Shown here: piece by piece, positions 26,375 to 34,927 of the stretch
Position numbering within the stretch: position 1 is the first letter of the stretch
Layout: the number at the start of each line of letters is the position of its first letter
Source of the DNA: Halobacterium sp. KA-4
GTDB taxonomy: Archaea; Halobacteriota; Halobacteria; Halobacteriales; Halobacteriaceae
Direction of reading: 5' to 3'
Assembly: GCF_021028995.1 (NCBI RefSeq)
Contig: NZ_JAJJZG010000002.1
Coordinates: 1-64,000, forward strand
Length of the DNA: 64,000 bases
The notes under the pieces: generated by a model
Databases searched by the model: none
What the model was told of the DNA's origin: nothing
What the model saw: only the letters and a program-made list of their open reading frames with translations
Translations under genes and position numbers: made by a program

Positions 26375-27388
26375 ATGCCGAAGCCGAACGGCAGTCCAGA
26401 GACAGCAGCGACGACGAACGACCTGACCGAAATCACGGTCGTCGGAGCCGACCGCACGGGAATCGTCGCCGAAGTCACTGGACTGCTGTTCGAACACGGG
26501 GTCAACATCGAGGACATCGAGCAGACCGTCCGCGACGGCGTCTTCCGCATGACGCTGCTCGCCGACACCAGCCCCATCGACGACGCCGACGACCGCTGGG
26601 AGGCCGAGGACGAAGTCGAGCCCGCCGACCTCGCGGGCGACGCGACGACGCGCGCGGCGTTCCGCGAGCGCCTCGCCGACATCGGCGACCAGCTCGGCGT
26701 CGACGTCCGCGTGCGCTTCCCCGACGAACGCGACGAAGGCGTCGCCGTCCTCGTCACCAAGGAAGACCACTGCCTGCGCGCACTCCTCGACGCCGACTTC
26801 GACGCCGAGATTCGCGTCGTCATCGGGAACCATCCCGACCTCGAATCCGTCGCACGCGAGCACGACGTCCCGTTCTACGACGTCGGCGACGGCACCGGCA
26901 CCCCCGACGAGGAGCGCCTGCTCGACCTGCTCGACGAGTACGACGTCGACCTCGTCGTACTCGCGCGGTACATGCGCATCCTCAGCCCGGACGTCGTCTT
27001 CCGGTACGCCGGCCGCATCATCAACATCCACCCGAGCCTGCTGCCCGCGTTCCCCGGCGCGCAGGCCTACCGCCAGGCCGTCGAGGAAGGTGTCCGCGTC
27101 GCGGGCGTCACCGCCCACTACGTCACCACGGACCTCGACCAGGGCCCGATTCTCACCCAGCGCGCGTTCGACGTGCCGCCGACGGCGACTGTCCAGGACG
27201 TCAAAGACCGCGGCCAGCCCCTCGAAGCCGACGCGCTCGTGGAGGCCGTGCGCGTCCACCTCGCCGGCGACGCGACGGTCCGCCGCGGCAGCGTCGAAGT
27301 CACGGGGGACCACCAGTTCGGAATGCCCGACGAGGCGAGCGCGGCGAACCCCGATAGTCCCGTAGACGCGCCGCCCGCCGACGACTAG
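26375..27388 (+). CDS. purU: Formyltetrahydrofolate deformylase
   Basis: 337 residues. It hydrolyses 10-formyl-tetrahydrofolate to formate and tetrahydrofolate, supplying formate or adjusting the one-carbon pool. The N-terminal ACT domain starts TEITVVGADRTGIVAEVTGLLFEHGVNIEDIEQTVRDGVFRM. The formyltransferase domain carries the NIHPSLLPAFPGAQAYRQA motif with the catalytic His, and the catalytic Asp is in HYVTTDLDQGPI. Start: an in-frame ATG at 26348 exists, but the CGCTTATGT around it looks like a TATA box 29 nt before ATG 26375, so the latter is preferred. A Pro-Ala-rich acidic tail ends the protein. Confidence 0.92.
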   Translation: MPKPNGSPETAATTNDLTEITVVGADRTGIVAEVTGLLFEHGVNIEDIEQTVRDGVFRMTLLADTSPIDDADDRWEAEDEVEPADLAGDATTRAAFRERLADIGDQLGVDVRVRFPDERDEGVAVLVTKEDHCLRALLDADFDAEIRVVIGNHPDLESVAREHDVPFYDVGDGTGTPDEERLLDLLDEYDVDLVVLARYMRILSPDVVFRYAGRIINIHPSLLPAFPGAQAYRQAVEEGVRVAGVTAHYVTTDLDQGPILTQRAFDVPPTATVQDVKDRGQPLEADALVEAVRVHLAGDATVRRGSVEVTGDHQFGMPDEASAANPDSPVDAPPADD

Positions 27389-27807
27389 TCCTCCCACTCG
27401 TCGCGACGCTCGTCGGTCCCGCGGGCTTCCACGAGCAGGTCGTCCTGCGCTTCGAGGAGGTCCGTGGCGGTGACGATGCCGACGAGTTCGAGGCCGTCCG
27501 CGGCCGGGAGGTGGTGGATGCCGTAGTCGAACATGCGCGCGGCCGCAGCGCTCACGGTCGCCGACGGCTCGACGGTAATCAGGGGGCGGCTGGCCGCAGC
27601 GTAGACGGGAATCTCGCTGAGCGGCCGGTCGTGCTCGTGGCCGGCCTCCATCACGTCCACTTTCGTGAGAATGCCCGCCGGGTTGCTGTCCTTCTCCACG
27701 ACGACGCTCCCGGTCTCCCGGTCGAGCATCCGGCCGACGGCGTCGCGGACGCTCTCGTCGGCTGCCGCCGAAAGTACGTCCGTGGACATCACGTCGCGCA
27801 CCCGCAT
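27385..27807 (-). CDS. CBS-domain pair protein
   Basis: 140 residues, two CBS motifs forming one Bateman module: MRVRDVMSTDVLSAAADESVRDAVGRML and a second at about 75-125 (SEIPVYAAASRPLITVEPSATVSAAAARMF, then HHLPAADGLELVGIVTATDLLEA). Such modules bind adenosyl compounds such as AMP or SAM and regulate partners. There is no other domain, so it must act on another protein. It shares CTAG with purU (27385-27388) and lies 46 bp after arcS on the same strand. Confidence 0.93.
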   Translation of the reverse strand: MRVRDVMSTDVLSAAADESVRDAVGRMLDRETGSVVVEKDSNPAGILTKVDVMEAGHEHDRPLSEIPVYAAASRPLITVEPSATVSAAAARMFDYGIHHLPAADGLELVGIVTATDLLEAQDDLLVEARGTDERRDEWED

Positions 27808-27853
27808 AGTCAAAGGTTCACACACCACGGGCGTATCTCTTTCGCCCGCGTCG

Positions 27854-29608
27854 CTACGTCCGCTCGCTGTGCCGCACGTCGACCGCCATCCCGCGCGTCG
27901 CGTCGGCCATCGCGGGGCCGGGCATCGCTGCGCGCCCGATGGCGAACGCCTCTGGACCCTCGACGACGACCTCGTCGCCGACCCGGATGTCGTCGTCGGC
28001 GTCGACGACGCCCGGCGCGAGCACACTGCCCTCGGGGACGAACGCGTCGATTTCCACGCGCTTGGTCGGCGCGTCGCTGTCGACCCACTTGCGCGCGCCG
28101 GCGAGCGTGAACGACAGCGTCCCGTACTGGGGGACCAGCGCCGCCAACTGCTCGCCGTCGCCGTCCAGCGCCTGCAGCTTCGGATACCGACCCTGCACGG
28201 TGAGGTCGTCGAACAATTCGTCGCCCGCGCCGTCTGCGATGAAGTAGTCTGCGACCGCGCGCAGCGTGGCCTTCTCGCGCTCCTCCACCCAAATTTTGGG
28301 TTCGCCCGCGAGCGCCGCGTTCAACTCGCCGAGGCTCTCGTCGGTCGTCGGGTGGTCCTCGACCGTGAATTCGAAGGGGACGTCGACCTGGCTGGCGACG
28401 CGCTCGCAGATGTCGCGGTAGCCCTCCTCGGGGACGTGCGCGATGACCCGCGGGTAGTCCGTGCGGTCGATGTACTGCTTCAGGACGCGCGCGACGAAGT
28501 CCTTCTCCTCCTCGCTCCACCGCCCCGTCACCACGCTGTCGTAGTGCTGGGCGGGGTAGGTCAACTCCAATTCCTGGGGGACGACGCCGATGGGCGACGT
28601 CATCGAGACCATGTGCGCGCGGTAGTTGGCGGCGTCCTGGAACTGCCGGTGGCTCTGGCTCTCGCTGTACGGCTTCTTCGCCGAACATGGCACCAACAAG
28701 AGGGGATGGCCGTCGAGGCGCTTCTGGTAGCGCGTGGTGACGCGCTCGGCGAAGCGCTGAATCTCGACGCGTCGGAGCGTGTCCTCGGTCGCCGAGAGCA
28801 GCAGCGAGTCCCGCATGACGGGCGTGCGCTCCTCCAGGTAGCCGTACTGCTGGTCGAACTCGCGGAACGCCGCGGTGACCCACGCCTCGTGACGTGCCTG
28901 GCCCTCGACGTAGTCGCGCAGGCGGCCGTCGCGAATCCGGCGGCGGACGCGGCCCAATTCGGCCTTCAGCGCGTTGACATTGTGGTCGACGCAGTCCTCG
29001 CGGTCGAACTCCGACACTGGCTGCTGGCACGCGGGGCACGAGCACGGCAGTTCGTCCAGTTCTTCGAGGTCGTAGGCACCCTCGGTGGTGAGGTAGCGGC
29101 CCTGCGTTCCGCGAACGACGGCGCGGTCGGCGTCCACGAGGTCGACGCCAGCGTACACGAGCACGGCGACGTTCCGCGGCGTCGCCACTCCGGAGAGGTA
29201 GAGCGCGGTGTCGTCCGGAATCGCCTCGCGCGTGTCGACGACGGCCTCCCGGAACGCCGCGCCGTGCCCGACAGTTCCGGGCGCGCCCGAGAGCACGTAC
29301 GCGTCCGCGCCGTAGTCGTCGGCGGTCTGCGGGGAGACGACGCCCGCGCTCGGGAACTCGACGTCCGGGTAGTCCGGTGCGAACGACTCCTGGACTTCCT
29401 CGGCCGTGCCGGATGGGAAGCCGCGGTACGGCAGCACGGTCAGAACGGACTCGTCGCCCTCGGGCGTGTCCTGTCGCTGGACCCACTCGCTGCCCGCGTC
29501 CTCGACGACGTCGTCCGCGAGCGTCGGCGTCGTCACCGACTCGGCGAGCCGGAGTTCGCCCACGCGCGCCGCGGCGTCGCGCGCGTGCACTTCGAAGTAC
29601 TCGGTCAT
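27854..29608 (-). CDS. arcS: Archaeosine synthase alpha subunit ArcS (TgtA2)
   Basis: 584 residues. It adds lysine to preQ0 at G15 of tRNA before RaSEA releases archaeosine. It derives from TgtA but has lost the transglycosylase active site. The family-specific motif PCSAKKPYSESQSHRQF (about residues 320-340) is present, and a cysteine cluster CSCPACQ lies near residue 190. The C-terminal PUA domain (about 510-584; VPEGSVLAPGVVDADDDIRVGDEVVV) binds tRNA. ATG 29608 gives the family start MTEYFEVHARDAAARVGEL. A histidine kinase gene separates it from tgtA. Confidence 0.95.
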   Translation of the reverse strand: MTEYFEVHARDAAARVGELRLAESVTTPTLADDVVEDAGSEWVQRQDTPEGDESVLTVLPYRGFPSGTAEEVQESFAPDYPDVEFPSAGVVSPQTADDYGADAYVLSGAPGTVGHGAAFREAVVDTREAIPDDTALYLSGVATPRNVAVLVYAGVDLVDADRAVVRGTQGRYLTTEGAYDLEELDELPCSCPACQQPVSEFDREDCVDHNVNALKAELGRVRRRIRDGRLRDYVEGQARHEAWVTAAFREFDQQYGYLEERTPVMRDSLLLSATEDTLRRVEIQRFAERVTTRYQKRLDGHPLLLVPCSAKKPYSESQSHRQFQDAANYRAHMVSMTSPIGVVPQELELTYPAQHYDSVVTGRWSEEEKDFVARVLKQYIDRTDYPRVIAHVPEEGYRDICERVASQVDVPFEFTVEDHPTTDESLGELNAALAGEPKIWVEEREKATLRAVADYFIADGAGDELFDDLTVQGRYPKLQALDGDGEQLAALVPQYGTLSFTLAGARKWVDSDAPTKRVEIDAFVPEGSVLAPGVVDADDDIRVGDEVVVEGPEAFAIGRAAMPGPAMADATRGMAVDVRHSERT

Positions 29609-29665
29609 ACAGACAGTTCGGGGCCGCGCGCCCAATTGCCTTGCCTTTCGCCCGGCCCCCGCAAG

Positions 29666-31408
29666 TCAGTCCACGCGATTCAACTCCACTACGAACACGG
29701 TACCCTGCGGCTCCGCGTCCTCGACCCAGACGTCCCCGCCGTACTGGCGGACGAGTGTGTCCACGAGGTAGAGCCCGACGCCGCTCCCAGCGCTGTTCAG
29801 CCCCCGTTCGGCGCGGCCGAAGACGGCCTCCCTGCGTTCCTCGGGGAGCCCCGGGCCGTTGTCGGCGATGCGGACGCGAACCGAGCCGTCGGTGGTCTGG
29901 GCCGACACGTCGACGCGGGGTTCGTCGGTGTCGTTGTGCTGGACGGCGTTGTTCAGGAGGTTCCGGAAGACGGTGCCGAGGAGCGCGTTCGCCTCGACGC
30001 GCACGTCGGGAATTTCGCCGACCTCGAACGCGGCGTGCGGGTACGTCTCGCGACAACTCTCGATGGTCTCCCGCAGGTGCTCCGAGAGCGACGTCGGCTC
30101 CAGGTCGGCCTCCGTCCCGGGTTCGAGCGCCTCCACGAAGTCCCGGAGCGTCTCCGTGAGGTCGATGGTGTGCTGGGTGGTGCGGAGCACGCGCTCCAGC
30201 ATCGGCTCGCCCGCCTCGTCGACGTGTTCGCGGAGTTCGCCAGCCCAGCCGTTCGCGACGGCCATGTCGTTGCGGATGTCGTGGCGGACAATGCGGTTCA
30301 CGAGCAGGAGTTCCTCGTTGCGCCGCGCGAGCGAGCGCTCGCTGGCGTCGAGTTCGTCGCCGAGGCGGGCAGCATCCCGGGAGATGTACATCTGGCGGGC
30401 GACGACGAACACGACGACGAGCGCGCCGAACAGGACGTCACCGCGGTCCAGCGAATTCGTGAACCCGAGGTAGGAGACGACGCCCATCGTGGCGAGGAAC
30501 GGGACGTACGGGACGGCGAGCTCGTGGAATTTGAAGTGGCGCGCATCACACACCGTCGGCGGCGCGCTGGCGTCGGGGTGGAGCGCGCCGAGCATGACTG
30601 CGAGGTCGCCGAGCAGCCAGAACAGCCCGAGTTCGTCGGCGGCGTAGCCGTCCCCGAATTCGAGCGCGACGAACGCGACGTCCCCGACCGCCCACGCGAA
30701 CACGCCGCCGGCAACGAGGAGCAGCGACAGCCGCCGGCGACCGCGGGCGTTCATCGCGACGACGAGGCCGATGGACGCGACGACGATGTCGAGAACCGGG
30801 TAGGCGACGCTGAGCCAGGTTGCGAGCGCGGTGAGCGGGCTCGCCGCGATGAGCGGTTCGAGGCTGAAGTGCCAGCCGAGCGTGAGGAGCGCAGTGGCGA
30901 TGACGAGGCCGTCGAGCGTGAAGCGGACGCGCGGTCGGGTGTCCCGGGGGTCGACGGCGAGCACGACGAAGCCGGCCGCGAGGAAGACGTATCCCGGCAG
31001 GTAGAAGACGTCGGCGAGGCCGGGGAACGGGACGTCGGCGGCGAGCACGCTGTAGGCCAGCCACGTGACTTCGCCGAGCGCCTCGAGCCAGAAGCCGACT
31101 GCGAGGAACTGCCAGCCGCGCCGCGTCTGCCCTGTCAGTTGCCGGACGAGGTAGGTGACGGCGAGTGCGGCCGCGACAGCGCCCGCGGCGACGACGACAT
31201 CCTGGAACACTTGCGACGTTCGCGGACCGCCGACGGAGTAGCGTATCCACGCGAACGAGACGACCAGGAGGAGGCCCGCCGCGACCCACGCGAGTCGGTA
31301 TCGACGGGACCAGTCTGATGGTGGCGTCGCTATGTCGCGTCGTTCGCCCCCATCGCTCTGTGCCCCAGCGTGGTCCGTCGGCTCCGGTGCCTCCGACGGC
31401 GAATTCAT
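29666..31408 (-). CDS. Multi-pass membrane sensor histidine kinase
   Basis: 580 residues. An N-terminal acidic tail of about 35 residues is followed by roughly nine hydrophobic helices to about residue 335, resembling a MASE-like integral membrane sensor, then a kinase core. The H-box is LVNRIVRHDIRNDMAV; the N-box NLLNNAVQHND, the G1 box DNGPGLPEERR and the G2 box GSGVGLYLVD are intact. No receiver domain and no neighbouring response regulator, as is common in haloarchaea. It has its own TATA element (31432-31441). The signal is unknown, and its position between tgtA and arcS may be incidental. Confidence 0.92.
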   Translation of the reverse strand: MNSPSEAPEPTDHAGAQSDGGERRDIATPPSDWSRRYRLAWVAAGLLLVVSFAWIRYSVGGPRTSQVFQDVVVAAGAVAAALAVTYLVRQLTGQTRRGWQFLAVGFWLEALGEVTWLAYSVLAADVPFPGLADVFYLPGYVFLAAGFVVLAVDPRDTRPRVRFTLDGLVIATALLTLGWHFSLEPLIAASPLTALATWLSVAYPVLDIVVASIGLVVAMNARGRRRLSLLLVAGGVFAWAVGDVAFVALEFGDGYAADELGLFWLLGDLAVMLGALHPDASAPPTVCDARHFKFHELAVPYVPFLATMGVVSYLGFTNSLDRGDVLFGALVVVFVVARQMYISRDAARLGDELDASERSLARRNEELLLVNRIVRHDIRNDMAVANGWAGELREHVDEAGEPMLERVLRTTQHTIDLTETLRDFVEALEPGTEADLEPTSLSEHLRETIESCRETYPHAAFEVGEIPDVRVEANALLGTVFRNLLNNAVQHNDTDEPRVDVSAQTTDGSVRVRIADNGPGLPEERREAVFGRAERGLNSAGSGVGLYLVDTLVRQYGGDVWVEDAEPQGTVFVVELNRVD

Positions 31409-31431
31409 ACTGTCGCCCTTCCACCCGGACT

Positions 31432-31441
31432 GGTATAAAAC
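31432..31441 (-). promoter_or_regulatory. TATA element of histidine kinase gene
   Basis: Minus-strand reading AGTTTTATACC (plus GGTATAAAACT) is a near-consensus TATA box centred about 27 nt before the kinase ATG at 31408. It shows the kinase is transcribed separately from tgtA, which ends at 31461. Confidence 0.65.
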
Positions 31442-31460
31442 TACGACGGCGGCAGAATCC

Positions 31461-32933
31461 CTACTCGTCGTCCGCGGCGATGTCTACGGTGTCGACGTCG
31501 CCGGGCACGCGGTCGAGCGCGGTGTCCGGCCAGCCGCGGTGCGCGAGCGTGAACTCCGTCTCGGGGTTCGCTCCGGCGAGCGCGGCGACGCCGTCGGCGG
31601 CGGCCTCGTAGCCCGCGCGGTCCATCCGGTCGGGGGTTTCGGCGGTCAGTGGGTACGTCGTGGACAGCGAGCGCGGGTAGGGGCCGAACGGCGGGAGGAC
31701 GTTCCACCAGTCGTCGAAGCGGTCGTTCCCCGAGCCTTCCGTGAGGAGCACGTCGCCCTCCGGAGAGAGGCGTTCGAGGCGGCGGTGGTGGCGCACGACT
31801 TCCGGGCGGCGCGCGCTGTCGGCGGACGTGTAGAAGAACGCGTCCTTGCTCGCGGGGTCCGTCTCTTCGAGTTGCTCGCTGTGGTCGAGGAGCGCGCGGA
31901 ACCCGTCGAGGGTGCGAGGGTGGGCGTGCGCGCGGGCTTCCACGAGTTCCATCAGGTTCCCGGATTTGATGGCTTGCTTGACGCGGCGGAGTTCGCCGAA
32001 GGAGACGTGGAGGTTGTGTTCGGCGAGCAATTCCTCGCGGGCGGCGTCGCCCATGCGCTCGACCTCGTCGGGCGTGTGCTCGGTGCAGACCGGGCACTCG
32101 CAGGGGAAGTAGTGGAGGCTGTCGAGGTGTTCGGTGCCGTGGACGGTGAGGTAGCGGTCGTCGCGAGCGTAGATGGCGTACGCCGCCGAGTCCAGCAGGT
32201 CGCAGCCCAGGGCTGCGGCGAGCGCGAACATCATCGGGTGGCCCGCACCGAAGAGGTGGACGGGCGCGTCTCGGCCGAGTCCGCGCTTCGCCGCGAGGAC
32301 GGTCTCCGCGACGTCGTCGTAGCGGTACTGGTTCATCATCGGCACGACCGCGCCCACGGGGAACAGGTCGAGGTCCGTGCCGTAGGCGTGGCGGGCGGCC
32401 TCCTCGCGGAGGTCGGTGTACGTCGCGCCCTGCACGGGTGCGTTCACGAGCATGTCGCCGACGTCGACGGTCTCGGCGAGTTCGAGGCGCTCCTGCGTGG
32501 TCGCGAGTTCCTCCTCGACCTGCTCGCGGCTGGCGTCCGGCGGCGTCGGGATGTCGACCGGCGTCCCGATGTCGCTGCCGACGTCGTGCTGGAACTGCAG
32601 AATCTCCTCGGTGGTCGTGTCGATTTCGCCGTACTCGGCGAGCTGGAAACTCCCCGAGTCCGTCATGATTGCGCCGTCGAAGTCCAGCATCTCGTGGAGG
32701 CCTTCGTCCAGCGCGCGCTCGTGGAGGTCCGGGTCGTTGTTGATGATGTAGGAGTTCGTGATGAGCATCTCCGCGCCGAAGTCCGGGAACCGCGACGGCT
32801 CCACAGTTATCAGGTTCGGGTTGACGACCGGCATCAGCGTCGGCGTCTCCACGGTCACACCCGCTCGCGGGACCTCCAACTCGCCGATGCGGGCCGCACC
32901 GTCCTGCGCGGTCACCTCGAAGACCTCTCTCAT
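31461..32933 (-). CDS. tgtA: tRNA-guanine(15) transglycosylase TgtA (archaeosine pathway)
   Basis: 490 residues. It exchanges G15 of tRNA for preQ0. The nucleophile region shows [15 protein letters not shown] (Asp92), then [17 protein letters not shown] and a zinc site CECPVC in the [18 protein letters not shown] segment. The catalytic N-domain is complete. The C-terminal part (about 350-490) carries the archaeal extension (C1/C2 region). There is no clear full PUA at the very end; the protein ends with an acidic [10 protein letters not shown] tail. TATA-like CCTTACGC about 28 nt upstream. Confidence 0.95.
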   Translation of the reverse strand: MREVFEVTAQDGAARIGELEVPRAGVTVETPTLMPVVNPNLITVEPSRFPDFGAEMLITNSYIINNDPDLHERALDEGLHEMLDFDGAIMTDSGSFQLAEYGEIDTTTEEILQFQHDVGSDIGTPVDIPTPPDASREQVEEELATTQERLELAETVDVGDMLVNAPVQGATYTDLREEAARHAYGTDLDLFPVGAVVPMMNQYRYDDVAETVLAAKRGLGRDAPVHLFGAGHPMMFALAAALGCDLLDSAAYAIYARDDRYLTVHGTEHLDSLHYFPCECPVCTEHTPDEVERMGDAAREELLAEHNLHVSFGELRRVKQAIKSGNLMELVEARAHAHPRTLDGFRALLDHSEQLEETDPASKDAFFYTSADSARRPEVVRHHRRLERLSPEGDVLLTEGSGNDRFDDWWNVLPPFGPYPRSLSTTYPLTAETPDRMDRAGYEAAADGVAALAGANPETEFTLAHRGWPDTALDRVPGDVDTVDIAADDE

Positions 32934-32976
32934 TACTCGTGGGTAGCCAGCGGCGGCGCGTAAGGGTTTCTTTGTG

Positions 32977-33150
32977 CTACTCGCTGGTCTCGACGTAGAA
33001 CACGCGCTCGCGGGGGATGCGGCGGACGGTGCGGCCGTCCTCGCTGGTCACGAGCCAGTGGCCGGTGTCGTCGTTGAACCCGAGATTCGAATCACTGGTC
33101 TGCCAGTCCGTAACCCCACCCTCGGGGTCCTCGTAGACGATAACGCCCAT
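32977..33150 (-). CDS. 57-residue conserved-looking protein upstream of tgtA
   Basis: A short frame from ATG 33150 ([20 protein letters not shown]) to TAG 32977. It reads as a small beta-sheet protein: a VIVYEDP strand, [26 protein letters not shown] at the end, and a central acidic loop. Codon use is typical of the neighbours, and a TATA-like CTTTATCG lies 26 nt before the ATG. It is 43 bp upstream of tgtA on the same strand, which has its own TATA-like box. No known family is recognised. Probably a real haloarchaeal microprotein. Confidence 0.75.
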   Translation of the reverse strand: MGVIVYEDPEGGVTDWQTSDSNLGFNDDTGHWLVTSEDGRTVRRIPRERVFYVETSE

Positions 33151-33192
33151 ACCGGAGCGTCGCGGCCAGCCGCGATAAAGACAGCGGCCAGC

Positions 33193-33750
33193 CTACGCGA
33201 GTTCGTAATTTAGCACGCCGAGCGCAGTGCGACCGTCCCGAATCTTCCCTTCTCGGACGTCTTCGAGTAGGTCGTCGTAGGGAGTCGGCGTCACGCGGAT
33301 AGACTCGTTGAAGTCAAGGTCCTGCTCGCCGGTCGGCCGGCAGCCCTCCGCGACGAAGTAGTGGTGGACGGCGTCCGCGACGCCGTTGGTCGGCTCGAAC
33401 TCCCCGAACTTCTCGACGGACTCGGCCTCGTAGCCGGTTTCCTCCGTGAGTTCGCGGTGCGCGGCCGCCGCGAGGTCGGTGTCCTCGCTCTCGACGCCGC
33501 CCGCGGGCAGCCCACGGTTCACGCGGCCGACGGCTTGCCGCCACTCCTCGATGAGCACGACGTCGCCGTCGGGCGTGAACGCCAACAAGACGACTGCGGG
33601 GTCGTCGACGAGGTAGTCGAAGTCCGTCTCCGTGCCGTCCGGCAGCCGGACCTCCTCGTGGGCGATTTCGAATCCTGGGCACTCGTAGGCCACGCGACGG
33701 CTGTTCGTCTCCCACGCCAACGAGTCGACTGGCGAATCCTCCTCAGTCAC
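33193..33750 (-). CDS. Nudix hydrolase (ADP-ribose pyrophosphatase-like)
   Basis: 185 residues. The Nudix box reads GVESEDTDLAAAAHRELTEETGY: Gly, REL, EE and Gly are in place, but position 7, normally Glu, is Thr. The preceding VLLIEEWRQAVGRVNRGLPAGG segment and the following FEPTNGVADAVHHYFVAEGCRPT resemble ADP-ribose pyrophosphatase type. Likely hydrolyses nucleoside diphosphate-linked compounds. A T-rich CCTTTTTTCCGC about 26 nt before the ATG may be its promoter. Confidence 0.9.
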   Translation of the reverse strand: MTEEDSPVDSLAWETNSRRVAYECPGFEIAHEEVRLPDGTETDFDYLVDDPAVVLLAFTPDGDVVLIEEWRQAVGRVNRGLPAGGVESEDTDLAAAAHRELTEETGYEAESVEKFGEFEPTNGVADAVHHYFVAEGCRPTGEQDLDFNESIRVTPTPYDDLLEDVREGKIRDGRTALGVLNYELA

Positions 33751-33808
33751 GAATGTTGGTTCGCGCTACGCGGAAAAAAGGCTGCCGCGACCGGTCGCCC
33801 CAGCGCGT

Positions 33809-34345
33809 TCAGAACAGCACGTCGACCTGCTCGCGGGTCGATGCCAGCCCGTTGGAGTTGTCCACGACGGCGTGCTCGCGTTCGATACTGTCGAAGGACT
33901 CGCGGTACTGCTGGTGGATGGAGAAGTCCGCGTCGCTCTCGTCGTCCGAGCGCTGGCGGATGCGCTCTTCGACGACGGTCTCCTCGCACTCGACTTTCAC
34001 GAGCGTCGCCGGCATGTCGAGGTCGTCCGCGGTGTTCTGGACGCTCTCCCGGTGCTCGCGGTGCTGGAAGGTCCCGTCAAGCACGACACTGTCGCCACCG
34101 TGGACGATTTCAGCCGCGCGCTCGAACAGTTCGTCGTATACGGCGCGCATCTCGGCGTCCGTGTACTCGGGGTCCGAGAACAGGTCCGTACGGACGACGT
34201 CGGTCCGCAACAGTTCCGCGTCGAGCAGCTCCGCCGCGTGTTCGGCGACGGTCGTCTTCCCCGCGCCCGGCAGCCCGCAGACTACCACAATGCGCAGCTG
34301 CTGGTCGGCGTTCGATACGTTCGCTGTAGCGAGCTCCCCGCTCAC
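33809..34345 (-). CDS. P-loop kinase-like ATPase (AAA/zeta-toxin/gluconate-kinase type)
   Basis: 178 residues from a GTG at 34345. The P-loop GLPGAGKTTVAEHAAELL is at about residues 24-41. LLRTDVVRTDLFSDPEYTDAEMRAVYDELFERAAEIV and VVLDGTFQHREHRESVQ fit the COG0645-like group of small-molecule or predicted kinases. No antitoxin-like partner is adjacent: the neighbours are a Nudix gene and a zinc-finger gene. Substrate unknown. An ATG two bases upstream is out of frame. Confidence 0.88.
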   Translation of the reverse strand: MSGELATANVSNADQQLRIVVVCGLPGAGKTTVAEHAAELLDAELLRTDVVRTDLFSDPEYTDAEMRAVYDELFERAAEIVHGGDSVVLDGTFQHREHRESVQNTADDLDMPATLVKVECEETVVEERIRQRSDDESDADFSIHQQYRESFDSIEREHAVVDNSNGLASTREQVDVLF

Positions 34346-34408
34346 ATTAATCGACTGAGAAACGGCGCGCCCGGGATATGAACCTGTGGAATCTGGGTCG
34401 TGGACGAC

Positions 34409-34561
34409 CTACTGCAGTTCGACGCCGGGCTCGGTGCGGAACTCCTCGGCGCATGTCGCACAGAGCACGAGCTCCATCTCCGTCGGCTCGGTGCTACCCT
34501 GCGTGAACCGGACTGTGTACCCCTTGACATCTCCCCCATCTCCGCAGTTCGTGCATACCAT
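34409..34561 (-). CDS. 50-residue zinc-finger protein
   Basis: Short frame from ATG 34561 (MVCTNCGDGGDVKGYTVRFT) to TAG 34409. Two CxxC pairs, CTNC and CATC, about 28 residues apart, make a one-zinc ribbon; the end EEFRTEPGVELQ is acidic. Codon use matches the neighbours. It lies 63 bp from the start of the P-loop gene (34345) on the same strand. An inverted repeat at 34589-34606 lies at promoter distance. Function unknown; candidate small DNA- or protein-binding regulator. Confidence 0.75.
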   Translation of the reverse strand: MVCTNCGDGGDVKGYTVRFTQGSTEPTEMELVLCATCAEEFRTEPGVELQ

Positions 34562-34588
34562 CTGGTCGCCTTACTACGTCGGTCCGCG

Positions 34589-34606
34589 AATCATTCACGC
34601 ATGATT
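34589..34606. repeat. Inverted repeat AATCAT-N6-ATGATT
   Basis: A perfect 6-bp dyad with a 6-nt spacer, 28 to 45 nt upstream of the zinc-finger gene start (34561), where a TATA box would lie. It could be an operator for that gene. A chance palindrome in AT-richer sequence cannot be excluded. Confidence 0.35.
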
Positions 34607-34744
34607 TGTCAAGCCGTTTTACGTGTCGTCACTGGAGTACCCAGCAGGTCCGAGCGGCCCACACTGACTCGATTCGTCCCCAAAACTGCCGATAAAACAC
34701 CGTTAAGCAGTCGCTAACACGGATCTCGGAGCTAGTGAGCGTAG

Positions 34745-34927
34745 CGCCACTTGGAGGGGAGGAATAGGAATGGCCAATACGTTGAACTCCAAGTTATCGG
34801 AAGTACGGCCACTCTAACTGACGACGCTACCACGGACGGCAACCACGAAGTTACCGTAGCGGCGGTTGGTAGGGATGGCTCCCGGACAGTTGTGACGCAA
34901 GAAGAAGTTACAGTCAACGAAGCCTAA
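34745..34927 (+). pseudogene. C-terminal fragment resembling a haloarchaeal pilin/surface protein
   Basis: A frame of 60 codons bounded by TAG at 34742 and TAA at 34925, without a start codon. The translation includes GQYVELQVIGSTATLTDD and DGNHEVTVAAVGRDGSRTV, ending VTQEEVTVNEA. The alternating Val/Thr strands and the VAAVGRDGSRTV pattern resemble the beta-rich C-terminus of haloarchaeal pilin-like or surface proteins. GC is lower than in neighbouring genes. I read it as a truncated gene remnant; the family assignment is tentative. Confidence 0.4.

Noticed and set aside
27665-31318. Plus-strand open frame of over 1200 codons opposite arcS and the histidine kinase
   Set aside because: It is the shadow of two convincingly assigned minus-strand genes; composition is Arg/Val/Asp-repetitive with no domain.
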